A stretch of DNA of 64,000 bases. Origin: Candidatus Uhrbacteria bacterium (GTDB taxonomy: Bacteria > Patescibacteriota > Patescibacteriia > 2-12-FULL-60-25). Made by a program: the position numbers and the translations under genes. Within the stretch, counting starts at the first letter, position 1; every line of letters starts with the position of its first letter. The notes under the pieces are model-generated. The model was not told where the DNA came from and did no database searches. It worked only from the letters and a program-made list of their open reading frames with translations. Shown piece by piece: positions 15,789-23,944 of the stretch. The stretch lies in NCBI GenBank assembly GCA_020854265.1, contig JADZFU010000002.1:31746-95745 (forward strand). The letters run 5' to 3'.

Positions 15789-18727
15789 AGCTTTTTGAAC
15801 TCGCAAATATTTTTGAAATCGCAATATTTACACGTAAAGGGCTCGGGGGTCGGCTGGTAGTCCGACAAAGTGATGCTTTCCATGCGTTCTTGGACTTTGG
15901 ATAAAAACGCTTCACGCTTTTCTTCTTTTAAAACGTCTACCTCAGCCTCGACCCAATCGAGTACATAAACATACGCAAGACGGGCAACCGTAAGCCCCTT
16001 CTCCTCAAGCGCGATTTGGTAGAGATGGAGCTGTTCTTTAGCTTCTGCGTCGAGCTCGTCTTTGGCTGCGCCCGTTTTGTAATCGTACACGACAACGGAA
16101 CCGTCCGGGAGTTTGTCGATACGGTCTACTTTTCCTTTAAGCGAATGGATGCCCATGACGAGAGTGAACGGCATTTCGACGCCAAGAAAATCCGGGGCTT
16201 TCACCGCACAAGCATTCCAAAAATTTTTCACAGCCAATTTTCCTTTTTCTTTATATTCATCGTGCCGCGTACGATTTTCATACCATTCGTCTATCCAGGC
16301 TTCTTCGAAAATATTGAGCGATTCTTCCAAGGTTACGCGGAATCCTCCCGCGGTTGCGGCAGGCGTTTCGGCCGCATCTCCAAACAGCGTCCCTTGCGAA
16401 GCACTGCCTCTCGCCAAATGCAATTGCACGATTTGCTGGTACGCATTGTGGACCGATTGTCCGAAACTTTTTTGGTACGAACCAAACTTGGGAATGCGGT
16501 AAATATGCTCAAATTTATATTGGAGCGGACACTTTTTGAATGCCATGAGCTGGGTGAAACTGAAACGTTTTTTCAGCTCGTAATGGACGAGGTCGGCGCG
16601 TGCGTCCTCTTGCTGTTCGCGAATCTCCAGACGCCGTACGTCATCCACCAGCGGTCCGTCGAGAACAGGGACTTGGAGTCCTGCCTCGGTGAAAAACGCA
16701 GACGGTTTTTTTGGACGTGTTCCACCATAATGCGAAGCACCGCTCAAATAGAGACGGTCTTTTGCCCGCGTGATCGCAACATAAAAAAGCCTGCGCTCTT
16801 CTTCTAGGTGCACATCCCCTTCCGGGAGCCGCTCTTGCACTAAACCGTCAGGCAATGGAATAGCGTCGTTGCGGGCGCGCGTAGGAAAGCGCTGGTCGAC
16901 GAGGGAGGCGACAAAAACGTACTTGAACTCCAATCCCTTGGCCGCATGCACGGTCATTATTTTGACGAGCTCCGGACCAGCGTCAGGATCAAAATCAAGA
17001 CCGCCTTCTTCTCCGGAATCCATCTCTAAGCGCAGCTCTTCCAAGAAACCGCGAAGAGACGGTCCTTGGGTTGAACGCTCGTACCGCTTGATGCGCTCGG
17101 CAAAACCGTTGAGATGTTGGATTGCTTCGCGCTTCTCGCGTTCCGGCAAGCGCATGACTTGGGCGAGATAACCGGTTTTATCGAGCAGCAGCTGGAGCGT
17201 ACGGAGCGGAGACTCGCGGCGCGCAGCTTCGGCCAAGCCTTCGAGATGCAGGACGATTTTATCGCATTGCCGTACTCCGTCTTCGGAGACATGGGCGAGT
17301 TTGGCTTCTTTCAATGCCAGCCAAAGCGGCATCCCCTTACGATTGGCGTATTGGAGAAGCTCGGCCACGTCTTTTTGACCAATCGGATAGCATGCGAGAT
17401 TTAATACGCGCCACATGGCTGACGACTCGTGGTATCCGTCGAGCAGGCTCAGGAGTGCAAATATATCGAGAACTGCAGGCTTCCCGTACAAACCGCGTAA
17501 AGCAAGAAACTGGAACGGCACTCCGCTCCGGTCAAATGTATGGACAAAGGGCTCGGCACCGTCATTGGAACGGACAAGCACGCAAAAATCGTTCCATGTC
17601 GCTTCAGGATCTTCTTTTTTTAGACGGAGTATTTCGTCGGCGACGGATTCTGCCTCATCCTCGACGGTTTTGCGCCAAATAACATTGACCGCTCCCCCCT
17701 CGCCCCGCATGGCGGTTAGCGCCTTGGACAGACCCGTATCTGCCAAACGGACTTCGAGACGATTCGGGTCATTCTTTTTGATGAAACCGTAGGCAGTATC
17801 AAGAATGGATTTGAACGAACGGTAATTCTCGGTGAGAGCGACGGTTTTGGCTTCGGGAAAGTCGTCCCTAAATTGGAGTATGTTGGCAAGCGATGCGCCG
17901 CGGAATTTATAGATAGCCTGGTCGTCATCACCAACAACGGTAATATTTTTGGTGGAACCGCTTAGCAGTTTGATCAGTTCGTATTGCGCCCAATTCGTGT
18001 CCTGAAATTCGTCGATCAAAAGATACTTGAATTGCTTGCGATACTGCTCGAGTACAGCCGGACGCTCGCGAAGCAGGCGGAGCGTCTCGAGGATTAAATC
18101 ATTCATGTCGAGACTCCCCTCCTCGCGCAGGATTTTTCGGTATGCAAAATAGGTATCCGCAAGCTCCATAAGTCGTGCTCGCTCACCTGTTACAAACTCC
18201 GCATCTCCATCAAGAGCGGCGTTTTGCGCAAACTCGAGATACCGTTCCGGACTTACGTCTTCGTCTTTGGCGCGCGAAAAGTGCTGGAGCAAGGCACGTA
18301 AAAATTTGACCGGATTGCCGAGCGGCTTGTAGTGGTTCAGCGGCAGTTCGTTGATGCGGCGTTTGAGCAAAAGCCAGGCATCGGTATTGGTGAGCAGGCG
18401 GAATTTGTTGGGAAGTCCGATTTCAAGCGCGTGAGCCTCGAGCATGCGCTGGCAAAAACCATGGAAGGTCGAAATCCAAAAATCGTATGTACCGGTCGGG
18501 AGGAGCTTGAGTACGCGATCCTCCATCTCGCCTGCCGCTTTTTCGGTGAATGTGAGCGCGAGAATATTTTCCGTTGACATCCCTTCTTGCGCAAGCAAAT
18601 GCGCATATCTGCGGGTGAGTACCGTGGTTTTGCCCGTACCTGCTCCGGCAACAATCAAGAGCGGACCCGTATCATGGGTAACGGCCGCGGCTTGCGCTTG
18701 ATTCAGGCCTTCAAACAAATCTGACAT
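15785..18727 (-). CDS. UvrD/RecB-type helicase fused to a RecB-family (Fe-S) nuclease
   Basis: A 980-residue superfamily 1A helicase. Walker A is VAGAGTGKTT (about residues 27-36), motif Ia LTFTEKAAGEM, Walker B LIDEFQDTNW, motif III GDDDQAIYKFRGA, motif V VHAAKGLEFKYVF and motif VI FYVAITRAKDRLYL. The C-terminal third is a PD-(D/E)XK nuclease (GKVDRIDK, VVVYDYKTG, EQLHLYQIAL) framed by four cysteines (one in FKKCPLQYKF, three in CKYCDFKNIC) as in the AddB/Cas4 iron-sulphur nucleases. It probably processes double-strand ends. One polypeptide holds both activities, unlike two-subunit AddAB. Confidence 0.88.
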   Translation of the reverse strand: MSDLFEGLNQAQAAAVTHDTGPLLIVAGAGTGKTTVLTRRYAHLLAQEGMSTENILALTFTEKAAGEMEDRVLKLLPTGTYDFWISTFHGFCQRMLEAHALEIGLPNKFRLLTNTDAWLLLKRRINELPLNHYKPLGNPVKFLRALLQHFSRAKDEDVSPERYLEFAQNAALDGDAEFVTGERARLMELADTYFAYRKILREEGSLDMNDLILETLRLLRERPAVLEQYRKQFKYLLIDEFQDTNWAQYELIKLLSGSTKNITVVGDDDQAIYKFRGASLANILQFRDDFPEAKTVALTENYRSFKSILDTAYGFIKKNDPNRLEVRLADTGLSKALTAMRGEGGAVNVIWRKTVEDEAESVADEILRLKKEDPEATWNDFCVLVRSNDGAEPFVHTFDRSGVPFQFLALRGLYGKPAVLDIFALLSLLDGYHESSAMWRVLNLACYPIGQKDVAELLQYANRKGMPLWLALKEAKLAHVSEDGVRQCDKIVLHLEGLAEAARRESPLRTLQLLLDKTGYLAQVMRLPEREKREAIQHLNGFAERIKRYERSTQGPSLRGFLEELRLEMDSGEEGGLDFDPDAGPELVKIMTVHAAKGLEFKYVFVASLVDQRFPTRARNDAIPLPDGLVQERLPEGDVHLEEERRLFYVAITRAKDRLYLSGASHYGGTRPKKPSAFFTEAGLQVPVLDGPLVDDVRRLEIREQQEDARADLVHYELKKRFSFTQLMAFKKCPLQYKFEHIYRIPKFGSYQKSFGQSVHNAYQQIVQLHLARGSASQGTLFGDAAETPAATAGGFRVTLEESLNIFEEAWIDEWYENRTRHDEYKEKGKLAVKNFWNACAVKAPDFLGVEMPFTLVMGIHSLKGKVDRIDKLPDGSVVVYDYKTGAAKDELDAEAKEQLHLYQIALEEKGLTVARLAYVYVLDWVEAEVDVLKEEKREAFLSKVQERMESITLSDYQPTPEPFTCKYCDFKNICEFKKL

Positions 18728-18736
18728 GCCCTATTT

Positions 18737-19792
18737 TTATCCGCGTTGCCGTATCTTGTCCATCAAATCCAGATAGAACTTTACATTGACCATGGTCGCC
18801 AAACGCTGGCCGAGCATTTCATCAACCGTGAAGAGGTGGCGCAAATATCCCATGGTGTACCGCGAGAGCTCCGGACCTTCGCCGATTGGCTCTTTGGACA
18901 TTTTCCATTTTTCATTCGTTATTTGTACGGTTTCGTAGAAATCCGGACGGGACAGGTCATCGTGTATGAACCGGTACAACTGGCCGTGGCGGGCATTGCG
19001 GGTCGGAAGCACGCAATCAAACATGTCTATCCCCCGTTCCACATAGCCGACAATTTCGTGCGGCTTGGCACCTCCCATGAAGTAGCGTGGTTTATCCTTG
19101 GGGAGAATGGGATCCAGCGCTTCCAAAACTTTGCACGCCTCCTCGAATGGTTCTCCGACGGATAAACCGCCGATGGCATACCCGTCGAAACCGATATCGA
19201 TCAATTCTTGTGCCGAACGCTTGCGAAGTTCGATATCCGTTCCGCCTTGGACAATGCCAAATAGGAGCGCTCCGGGATTGATCGAGTCTTCGCGCGTCTT
19301 TTCGAATTCATTTTTGGACCGCTTTGCCCATTCCGTGGTGAGCGCGAGAGCGGTTTCAAGATCTTCCCGTTTGGCAGGCAGCTCGGTGCACACATCAAGA
19401 ACCATGCAAATATCCGAACCGATGGTTCTCTGGATCTGCATGCAGAGCTCGGGCGTGAGCATCATTTTGGCGCCGTCGATATGGGATTGGAACTGCACGC
19501 CTTCGGGTGTCAGCTTGCGCAAACCGGATAGGGAAAAAACCTGGAAGCCGCCAGAATCGGTGAGAATGGCGCCATTCCAGTCCATGAATTTGTGGAGGCC
19601 GCCCATTTCTTTCATGACATCCATGCCAGGACGAAGCCATAAATGATACGTATTCGAAAGCAGAATCGGAGAACCAAGATGCTCGATATCAAAAGACGAG
19701 AGGGTTTTTACCGCACCGCGCGTGGCGATCGGCATAAAAAATGGCGTTGCCAAGTCGCCATGCGGCGTATGAATGACCATTTTACGCTTCAT
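18737..19792 (-). CDS. tgt: tRNA-guanine transglycosylase lacking the zinc site
   Basis: A 351-residue TIM-barrel enzyme that exchanges G34 of tRNA His/Asp/Asn/Tyr for a queuosine precursor. The proton-acceptor Asp is in TDSGGFQVFSL, the VQGG motif and GLSVGEP follow, and the nucleophile region FDCVLPTRNARHG is intact. The usual CxCxxC plus His zinc ligands near the C terminus are missing: the equivalent segment reads EPIGEGPELSRYTMGYLRHL and the later HN is VN. Otherwise length is near normal. The stop of the next gene upstream region is tightly spaced. Catalytic residues suggest it is active, but the zinc loss is unusual. Confidence 0.9.
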   Translation of the reverse strand: MKRKMVIHTPHGDLATPFFMPIATRGAVKTLSSFDIEHLGSPILLSNTYHLWLRPGMDVMKEMGGLHKFMDWNGAILTDSGGFQVFSLSGLRKLTPEGVQFQSHIDGAKMMLTPELCMQIQRTIGSDICMVLDVCTELPAKREDLETALALTTEWAKRSKNEFEKTREDSINPGALLFGIVQGGTDIELRKRSAQELIDIGFDGYAIGGLSVGEPFEEACKVLEALDPILPKDKPRYFMGGAKPHEIVGYVERGIDMFDCVLPTRNARHGQLYRFIHDDLSRPDFYETVQITNEKWKMSKEPIGEGPELSRYTMGYLRHLFTVDEMLGQRLATMVNVKFYLDLMDKIRQRG

Positions 19793-20487
19793 AATTTTAC
19801 GATGGTACCAGGCTCGACTTCTTTGAAGAGCGTTTTCTTCGCCCAGTTGGAACGCTTAATAGCCCAGGCAATCCCGAGCGTGATGCTCATGAGTACGATG
19901 AATAGCGCCCAGGCACGCGGCTCGCCAAAGGCTTCGCCGAGTACGGCAAATGTCACGGCGCCCGGTATGGTTCCAAGGAATGATCCAAGGGCATATTGGC
20001 GGTAGGTCATGCGCGTCATGCCGGCGCCAATCGACACAAAATCGAATGGGAAAAAGAGCAAGCGCATGGCCATGGTCGAGATAAAGCCCTGTTCCGTAAG
20101 TACATCGTCATACTTTTTGACCCAGCCGCGTTCGTTCTCGCTCACAAAATGACGGCCGAGATATCGTCCAAAAAAGAAACTGACGGCGGCAGAAATATTC
20201 AGTCCAATGACAACTACGGCCGATCCGACCAAAGGACCAAACAGAGCGCCGCTGATGACATTCAGTCCGGATGTCGCAAACGGGATTATGGTTTGGGCAG
20301 TAAAGACCATAATCATGATAAACGGCCCCCATGCGCCGGCGTCTTCGACATCCTCTTTAATCATGCCGGGCAGATCACGGACCGAGATATCATTTACATG
20401 CAAGAACGCGTACACGCTGATGATTACCACGATATAAAAAACCAAAACCAGAAGCTTCAGGAAGTGGGCGCGTTCAATCCGCTGCAT
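19789..20487 (-). CDS. TVP38/TMEM64 (DedA-superfamily) membrane protein
   Basis: I place the start at ATG 20487, 5 nt after the upstream stop; the track start (20535) would overlap that gene. The 232-residue product has about six hydrophobic segments and the family core: ATSGLNVISGALFGPLVGSAV, then FFFGRYLGRHFV, and RLLFFPFDFVSIGAGMTRMTYRQY with FLGTIPG. Family members are implicated in lipid movement or membrane homeostasis; the substrate here is unknown. It overlaps tgt by ATGA. Confidence 0.85.
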   Translation of the reverse strand: MQRIERAHFLKLLVLVFYIVVIISVYAFLHVNDISVRDLPGMIKEDVEDAGAWGPFIMIMVFTAQTIIPFATSGLNVISGALFGPLVGSAVVVIGLNISAAVSFFFGRYLGRHFVSENERGWVKKYDDVLTEQGFISTMAMRLLFFPFDFVSIGAGMTRMTYRQYALGSFLGTIPGAVTFAVLGEAFGEPRAWALFIVLMSITLGIAWAIKRSNWAKKTLFKEVEPGTIVKL

Positions 20488-20492
20488 ATCCC

Positions 20493-22064
20493 CTATTGTA
20501 ACTGTTCTTTCTTTTCTTTCATAAATGCCGACCATTCTTCCAGCAGGTTGAGGAATATTTTGAATGGCGCTTCGAAAATGAAGTCAAAAAAGAAGACAAA
20601 GACATTAAACTGGGAAATCGTTTCCGAGAGATAGCGCCCGGCGCGCAAAATCGGAATCGAAAAGAAGTCCATGAATATCCCGACAAGGCTTTCCGGACGC
20701 TCAACCGCCACAAACTCGCGCGTCACACTGCGAAGCCGGAATGCGAAAAAACTCACGACACACAAGAAGAACACGAAGATCAGCGAGCTGATCCATGTGA
20801 AGTGGACTTGGTCGAGCAGGAAGAAGACCAGGCCGAAGGTAACGACAAATGCGAACAAGTAGGCCGATGTCAGAAAAAGCCAGCCCCAAAAACCGTTCTT
20901 TTTTGGCAAACGAACCTCGCGTCCCTTAGGTCCTTCGGGAGACAGGAGCTCGTCTACTCCTTGCTTGATCCGCTTCACGTTATCTTTAGACGGAGGACGG
21001 ATAAGTATACCGACCAAAAGCATCAATATTGGCGGGAAAATGACATTCACCGCAAGCGGGATGCGGTGGATCTCCCGGTATACGGCAAGTTCGGACGGAA
21101 CTTCCATCAAAATTGCCACGAGCATCTTGGTCACAAACAAATAAATCATGGCGCGAACGGTTCCGCGGCGGAGCTTTGCTTTCGATTCAAGAATGCGGCG
21201 TTCGGCAATACGCTCGACCGCAGCATGCAGCTTTGCCGGATCGTTCATGAGCGCCTCGGCTTTGGAAGGATCCTCCAATAAAGCCGTACGCAGGATATTC
21301 AATGAGATAGACCAAGGCTTGATTGCCGCTTGGAATTTTGGTGCGAGCGGATGGCGAAGAGCGGCATATACGCGCGGTTCAAGACCGGCCATGGCAACGG
21401 CCATGTCGGTTGGCGACTCTACCCACTCCTCGGGACGCATCCAAGCAGGTTCATAGGCACGGAGCAGCTTGAAACCGATCATGTCGGCATCGGCCTTGAT
21501 GAGCATGCGGTGGCAGGCAACGTATACCTGTAAACGGCGCTCGGTCTCGTCCAACTCCCCATCTTTAATGGTGATACGTTCGCACAATTGCTCGAATAGG
21601 AAGTTGACGAACGCTTTTGGCTGGGAATGATCGTCAAGGACTTCTTCCATTTCTGCGGAGATGATGCCGAGCAGCCACGAGTCATAACGCTCATTGCCGA
21701 CATGCACGCGTTTCACCGCGAGATACTTATGGATGACCTTGGCTGCTTCCTGAATTTTCGTGTCAGGTAGAAACCCGTTCGGGAAATACCGTGCGGCAAC
21801 CAGCTCGCGCAGGAGCTGGGTTGCGATTTCCTCAGGCTGGCTTTCGAGCGATAAATGGCGTTTCAGGATGCGGTAGATTGCCGCTTTGCGTAAAAGGTGG
21901 TCGTCTTGGTAGTCGACGGCATTGCGAATGCGCTCGTACAGAACGGCAAAACGGCTCACCGCAGCGTGAACGGTAATACGCGACGTATCCGGTACATCTA
22001 CCGGCTTTGGCGACTGGACTGCCTTGGCCAAATACGATGTTTTTGCGAGCGCGTAAGACCCCAT
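20493..22064 (-). CDS. Large membrane protein of unknown function
   Basis: The track start at 22118 is a TTG inside the tRNA terminator, so I prefer ATG 22064; the product is 523 residues. A hydrophobic N terminus is followed by about 300 mostly helical soluble residues, then at least four membrane helices in the last 40 percent (for example AVNVIFPPILMLLVGILI and WLFLTSAYLFAFVVTFGLVF). A TGGACA-17-TACGCT pair at about 22103-22075 on the - strand could be the promoter. No family recognised; the soluble part does not show nucleotide-binding motifs. Confidence 0.6.
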   Translation of the reverse strand: MGSYALAKTSYLAKAVQSPKPVDVPDTSRITVHAAVSRFAVLYERIRNAVDYQDDHLLRKAAIYRILKRHLSLESQPEEIATQLLRELVAARYFPNGFLPDTKIQEAAKVIHKYLAVKRVHVGNERYDSWLLGIISAEMEEVLDDHSQPKAFVNFLFEQLCERITIKDGELDETERRLQVYVACHRMLIKADADMIGFKLLRAYEPAWMRPEEWVESPTDMAVAMAGLEPRVYAALRHPLAPKFQAAIKPWSISLNILRTALLEDPSKAEALMNDPAKLHAAVERIAERRILESKAKLRRGTVRAMIYLFVTKMLVAILMEVPSELAVYREIHRIPLAVNVIFPPILMLLVGILIRPPSKDNVKRIKQGVDELLSPEGPKGREVRLPKKNGFWGWLFLTSAYLFAFVVTFGLVFFLLDQVHFTWISSLIFVFFLCVVSFFAFRLRSVTREFVAVERPESLVGIFMDFFSIPILRAGRYLSETISQFNVFVFFFDFIFEAPFKIFLNLLEEWSAFMKEKKEQLQ

Positions 22065-22116
22065 AATGAGACTCGTAGCGTAGATTAAAATACATATTTT
22101 GTCCAGCCTAAGACGC

Positions 22117-22145
22117 AAAAATACCGCTTATTCTGCGGTATTTTT
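22117..22145 (-). terminator. Terminator of the tRNA-Leu/tRNA-Val unit
   Basis: AAAAATACCGC pairs with GCGGTATTTTT around TTATTCT. On the - strand it follows the CCA end of tRNA-Val after 2 nt. Confidence 0.85.
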
Positions 22146-22147
22146 CA

Positions 22148-22224
22148 TGGTGGACGCCGAGGGATTCGAACCCCCGACCCTCTCGGTGTAAACGAGATGC
22201 TCTAACCAACTGAGCTAGGCGTCC
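22148..22224 (-). tRNA. tRNA-Val (anticodon TAC)
   Basis: On the - strand GGACGCC (acceptor), TAGCTCAGTTGGTTAGAGC (D arm), anticodon stem TCTCG/CGAGA with loop TTTACAC, T arm GGGTTCGAATCCC, acceptor GGCGTCC and an encoded ACCA end. 77 nt, all conserved positions present. It reads GUA and GUG codons by wobble. It is second in a two-tRNA unit. Confidence 0.95.
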
Positions 22225-22245
22225 GGGGATCAGTTCAAGAACGTA

Positions 22246-22332
22246 TGGTGCGGCGAGAGAGACTTGAACTCTCATGACCTTGCGGTCGCCACCCCCTCAA
22301 AGTGGTGCGTCTACCAGTTTCGCCACCGCCGC
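22246..22332 (-). tRNA. tRNA-Leu (anticodon GAG)
   Basis: On the - strand GCGGCGG acceptor, GCGAAACTGGTAGACGC D arm, anticodon loop TTGAGGG in a CCACT/GGTGG stem, a long class II variable arm (GCGACCGCAAGGTC), T arm GAGTTCAAGTCTC, acceptor TCGCCGC and encoded ACCA. 87 nt, as expected for Leu. It reads CUC and CUU codons. Confidence 0.93.
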
Positions 22333-22384
22333 CCCATCCGTTCTCGAACGTTTTTAGCGGGCAGAGCGTACCAAAAACATCTCA

Positions 22385-23134
22385 TCACCGCAAGCCCTCT
22401 TTCCCGCGCCTGCCGGTGATAAATCGGAGCTTGGCCGGTACGGCTTCGATCTTGAATGAAAACCCGTTCAGCACCTGTCCGTCCACGATTGCATCCACAG
22501 GCTGGGTCGAGCTGATCGAGCCATGCGTAAGCAGAAGGCGGGTTTCCGGAATGGGTTTTTTATTCATGGACCATCGGCTCTTTTGTCCTTCGACAATCAC
22601 GGATGCCTCGAGCTTTCCATCTTTACAATTGCCGGTTGATGACAAGTTTTGGATACGGATCGAACCACCAGCGGCGGGCTGTATCCGAAATCTTCCTTCG
22701 ACATCTAGCGTTGCATCGGTTGCGGGGAGAATGGCTTCCGTCAAAAAATATCGATCGCCGAAACGCCCGACATCCAGCGTTTCAACAAAGCGCGCTCCGA
22801 TGGTGTCGACGGAGGCGAGTCCGATAGGGATGCCGAGCCAATTGGCGATTTTGGAGGTCTTGGTGAGCGGGACAAACCCGATCGTCACATCAAGCTCGGG
22901 TAAAAACCACATCAGTTTTTCAACAGTTCGGTCATCGCCGACGAGTACCAAATTTTTCGCTCCTCCCCTCACTAAGTCCTGTGCTTGGTCTTTGGCATGG
23001 CGAAAGAGCGCGGTTCGTGCGACGCGTCCGTTTATCCCGCGCTGAGCCAGTTCCGCTTCGAGCCTCGATATCTCCCGCTCGTAACGGCGGTCATTCAGAA
23101 ATTCGTCGTAGAGATAGGCGTACGCCGGGTTCAC
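22385..23134 (-). CDS. Diacylglycerol kinase-like (DAGK catalytic fold) protein
   Basis: A 249-residue protein that resembles the LCB5/DAGK lipid kinase fold. VLVGDDRTVEKLMWF stands where the family has its nucleotide-binding GGDGT motif, ITIGFVPLTKTSKIANWLGIP matches the following substrate/metal strand, and the C-terminal half is a beta-rich second domain with DAIVDGQVLNGFSFKIEAVP. The motif has Asp for the second Gly and Arg for the third, so activity is uncertain. It ends just upstream of the tRNA pair and starts 1 nt after bactofilin. Confidence 0.55.
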   Translation of the reverse strand: MNPAYAYLYDEFLNDRRYEREISRLEAELAQRGINGRVARTALFRHAKDQAQDLVRGGAKNLVLVGDDRTVEKLMWFLPELDVTIGFVPLTKTSKIANWLGIPIGLASVDTIGARFVETLDVGRFGDRYFLTEAILPATDATLDVEGRFRIQPAAGGSIRIQNLSSTGNCKDGKLEASVIVEGQKSRWSMNKKPIPETRLLLTHGSISSTQPVDAIVDGQVLNGFSFKIEAVPAKLRFITGRRGKEGLR

Positions 23135-23135
23135 A

Positions 23136-23552
23136 TTAGGCTGATTGCGTCTTTCCGCCGATAGAGAGCTTGCCGTCTATGCGGGCTCCAGACTCGACTG
23201 AGAGCGTTTCCGAAACAAGATCGCCTTTGATGCGCGCGGTTGATTTAAGATCGATCCGCTTATCGGCCGTAAGATTGCCCTCGACCGTTCCGGAAACAAT
23301 AGCCGAACCTGCTTTCACATCGGCATGAATAACGGCCTCGGTACCGACCGTTAGCTGACCGGTCGCGGACAGACTTCCTTTGACTTCGCCATCGATTACG
23401 ACATCTCCGTCACTCCCAAAATCACCGTCGACTTTGACGCCTTTGGCAATAATTGTGGCGGCAGGGCGTGAAGGCGCCGATGCAAGCGGCACATATGCCG
23501 GGACGGCTGTATCGCTCTTGTCCGAGTCTCTTGGCGTAGAAAATAAAGCCAT
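23136..23552 (-). CDS. Bactofilin-family cytoskeletal protein
   Basis: A 138-residue protein with a Pro/Ala-rich flexible N terminus (about 35 residues) and a right-handed beta-helix domain made of short repeats such as GDFGSDGDVVIDGEVKGSL and GSAIVSGTVEGNLTADKRIDL. Bactofilins polymerise without nucleotide and often recruit cell wall enzymes; the location near Mre and PBP genes in this genome fits. A TGGTCTAAT extended -10 box lies only 4 nt before the ATG, with no Shine-Dalgarno, so the message may be leaderless. Confidence 0.9.
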   Translation of the reverse strand: MALFSTPRDSDKSDTAVPAYVPLASAPSRPAATIIAKGVKVDGDFGSDGDVVIDGEVKGSLSATGQLTVGTEAVIHADVKAGSAIVSGTVEGNLTADKRIDLKSTARIKGDLVSETLSVESGARIDGKLSIGGKTQSA

Positions 23553-23593
23553 ATTGATTAGACCAGACCTTACAAAACGCGCAGGCCTAGGTC

Positions 23594-23628
23594 AAAAAAG
23601 CCCCGCACTCCTGCGAGCACGGGGCTTT
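23594..23628 (-). terminator. Terminator of the small membrane protein at 23627-23923
   Basis: AAGCCCCG (23598-23605) pairs with CGGGGCTT (23620-23627). On the - strand it runs into TTTTTT, and the stop codon of the gene lies at the base of the stem. Confidence 0.85.
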
Positions 23629-23923
23629 AACCGTTGTAGATAAGAGTCACGTAGACATACGTCGCCAAGCACCAAGCAAGCTTGCAAGGCCAAACGAGCG
23701 CCAGCAGAAGGACGTACAGTACCGTCCAGAACCGTCCGCCTTCGACCGCAAGGCCGCAGAGCGTATTCGGATACATGCCGATATCCTTCTCGTGCCATGT
23801 CCACGGGAACATGAGACGGGCCAGGAATGAAGATGAGTCGCGCTTGTGCCAGGCGCGAAGCGAAAGAACGGCGACCAGCACGCCGATGAGCGGATATGCC
23901 AAACCCAACCAAACAAAGGGCAT
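23627..23923 (-). CDS. Small orphan membrane protein
   Basis: 98 residues, with an excellent ribosome binding site (GGACGGAGGAAAA before ATG) and two hydrophobic regions (residues 2-22 and about 64-95) separated by a polar segment with WTWHEKDIGMYPNTLCGLAV. No family recognised. Codon use is more C/G-ending than in argS, which ends 21 nt upstream and may share its transcript. The gene is closed off by a strong terminator. It belongs to the same GC-rich orphan class as the 2670, 56838 and 62729 genes. Confidence 0.6.
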   Translation of the reverse strand: MPFVWLGLAYPLIGVLVAVLSLRAWHKRDSSSFLARLMFPWTWHEKDIGMYPNTLCGLAVEGGRFWTVLYVLLLALVWPCKLAWCLATYVYVTLIYNG

Positions 23924-23944
23924 TTTTCCTCCGTCCCCTCCTTA

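Noticed and set aside
20493-22118. TTG start at 22118 for the large membrane protein
   Set aside because: It falls inside the stem of the tRNA terminator; ATG 22064 downstream of a possible promoter fits better.
22302-23045. 247-residue + strand ORF across tRNA-Leu and the DAGK-like gene
   Set aside because: Starts inside a tRNA and is a shadow of the opposite-strand gene.
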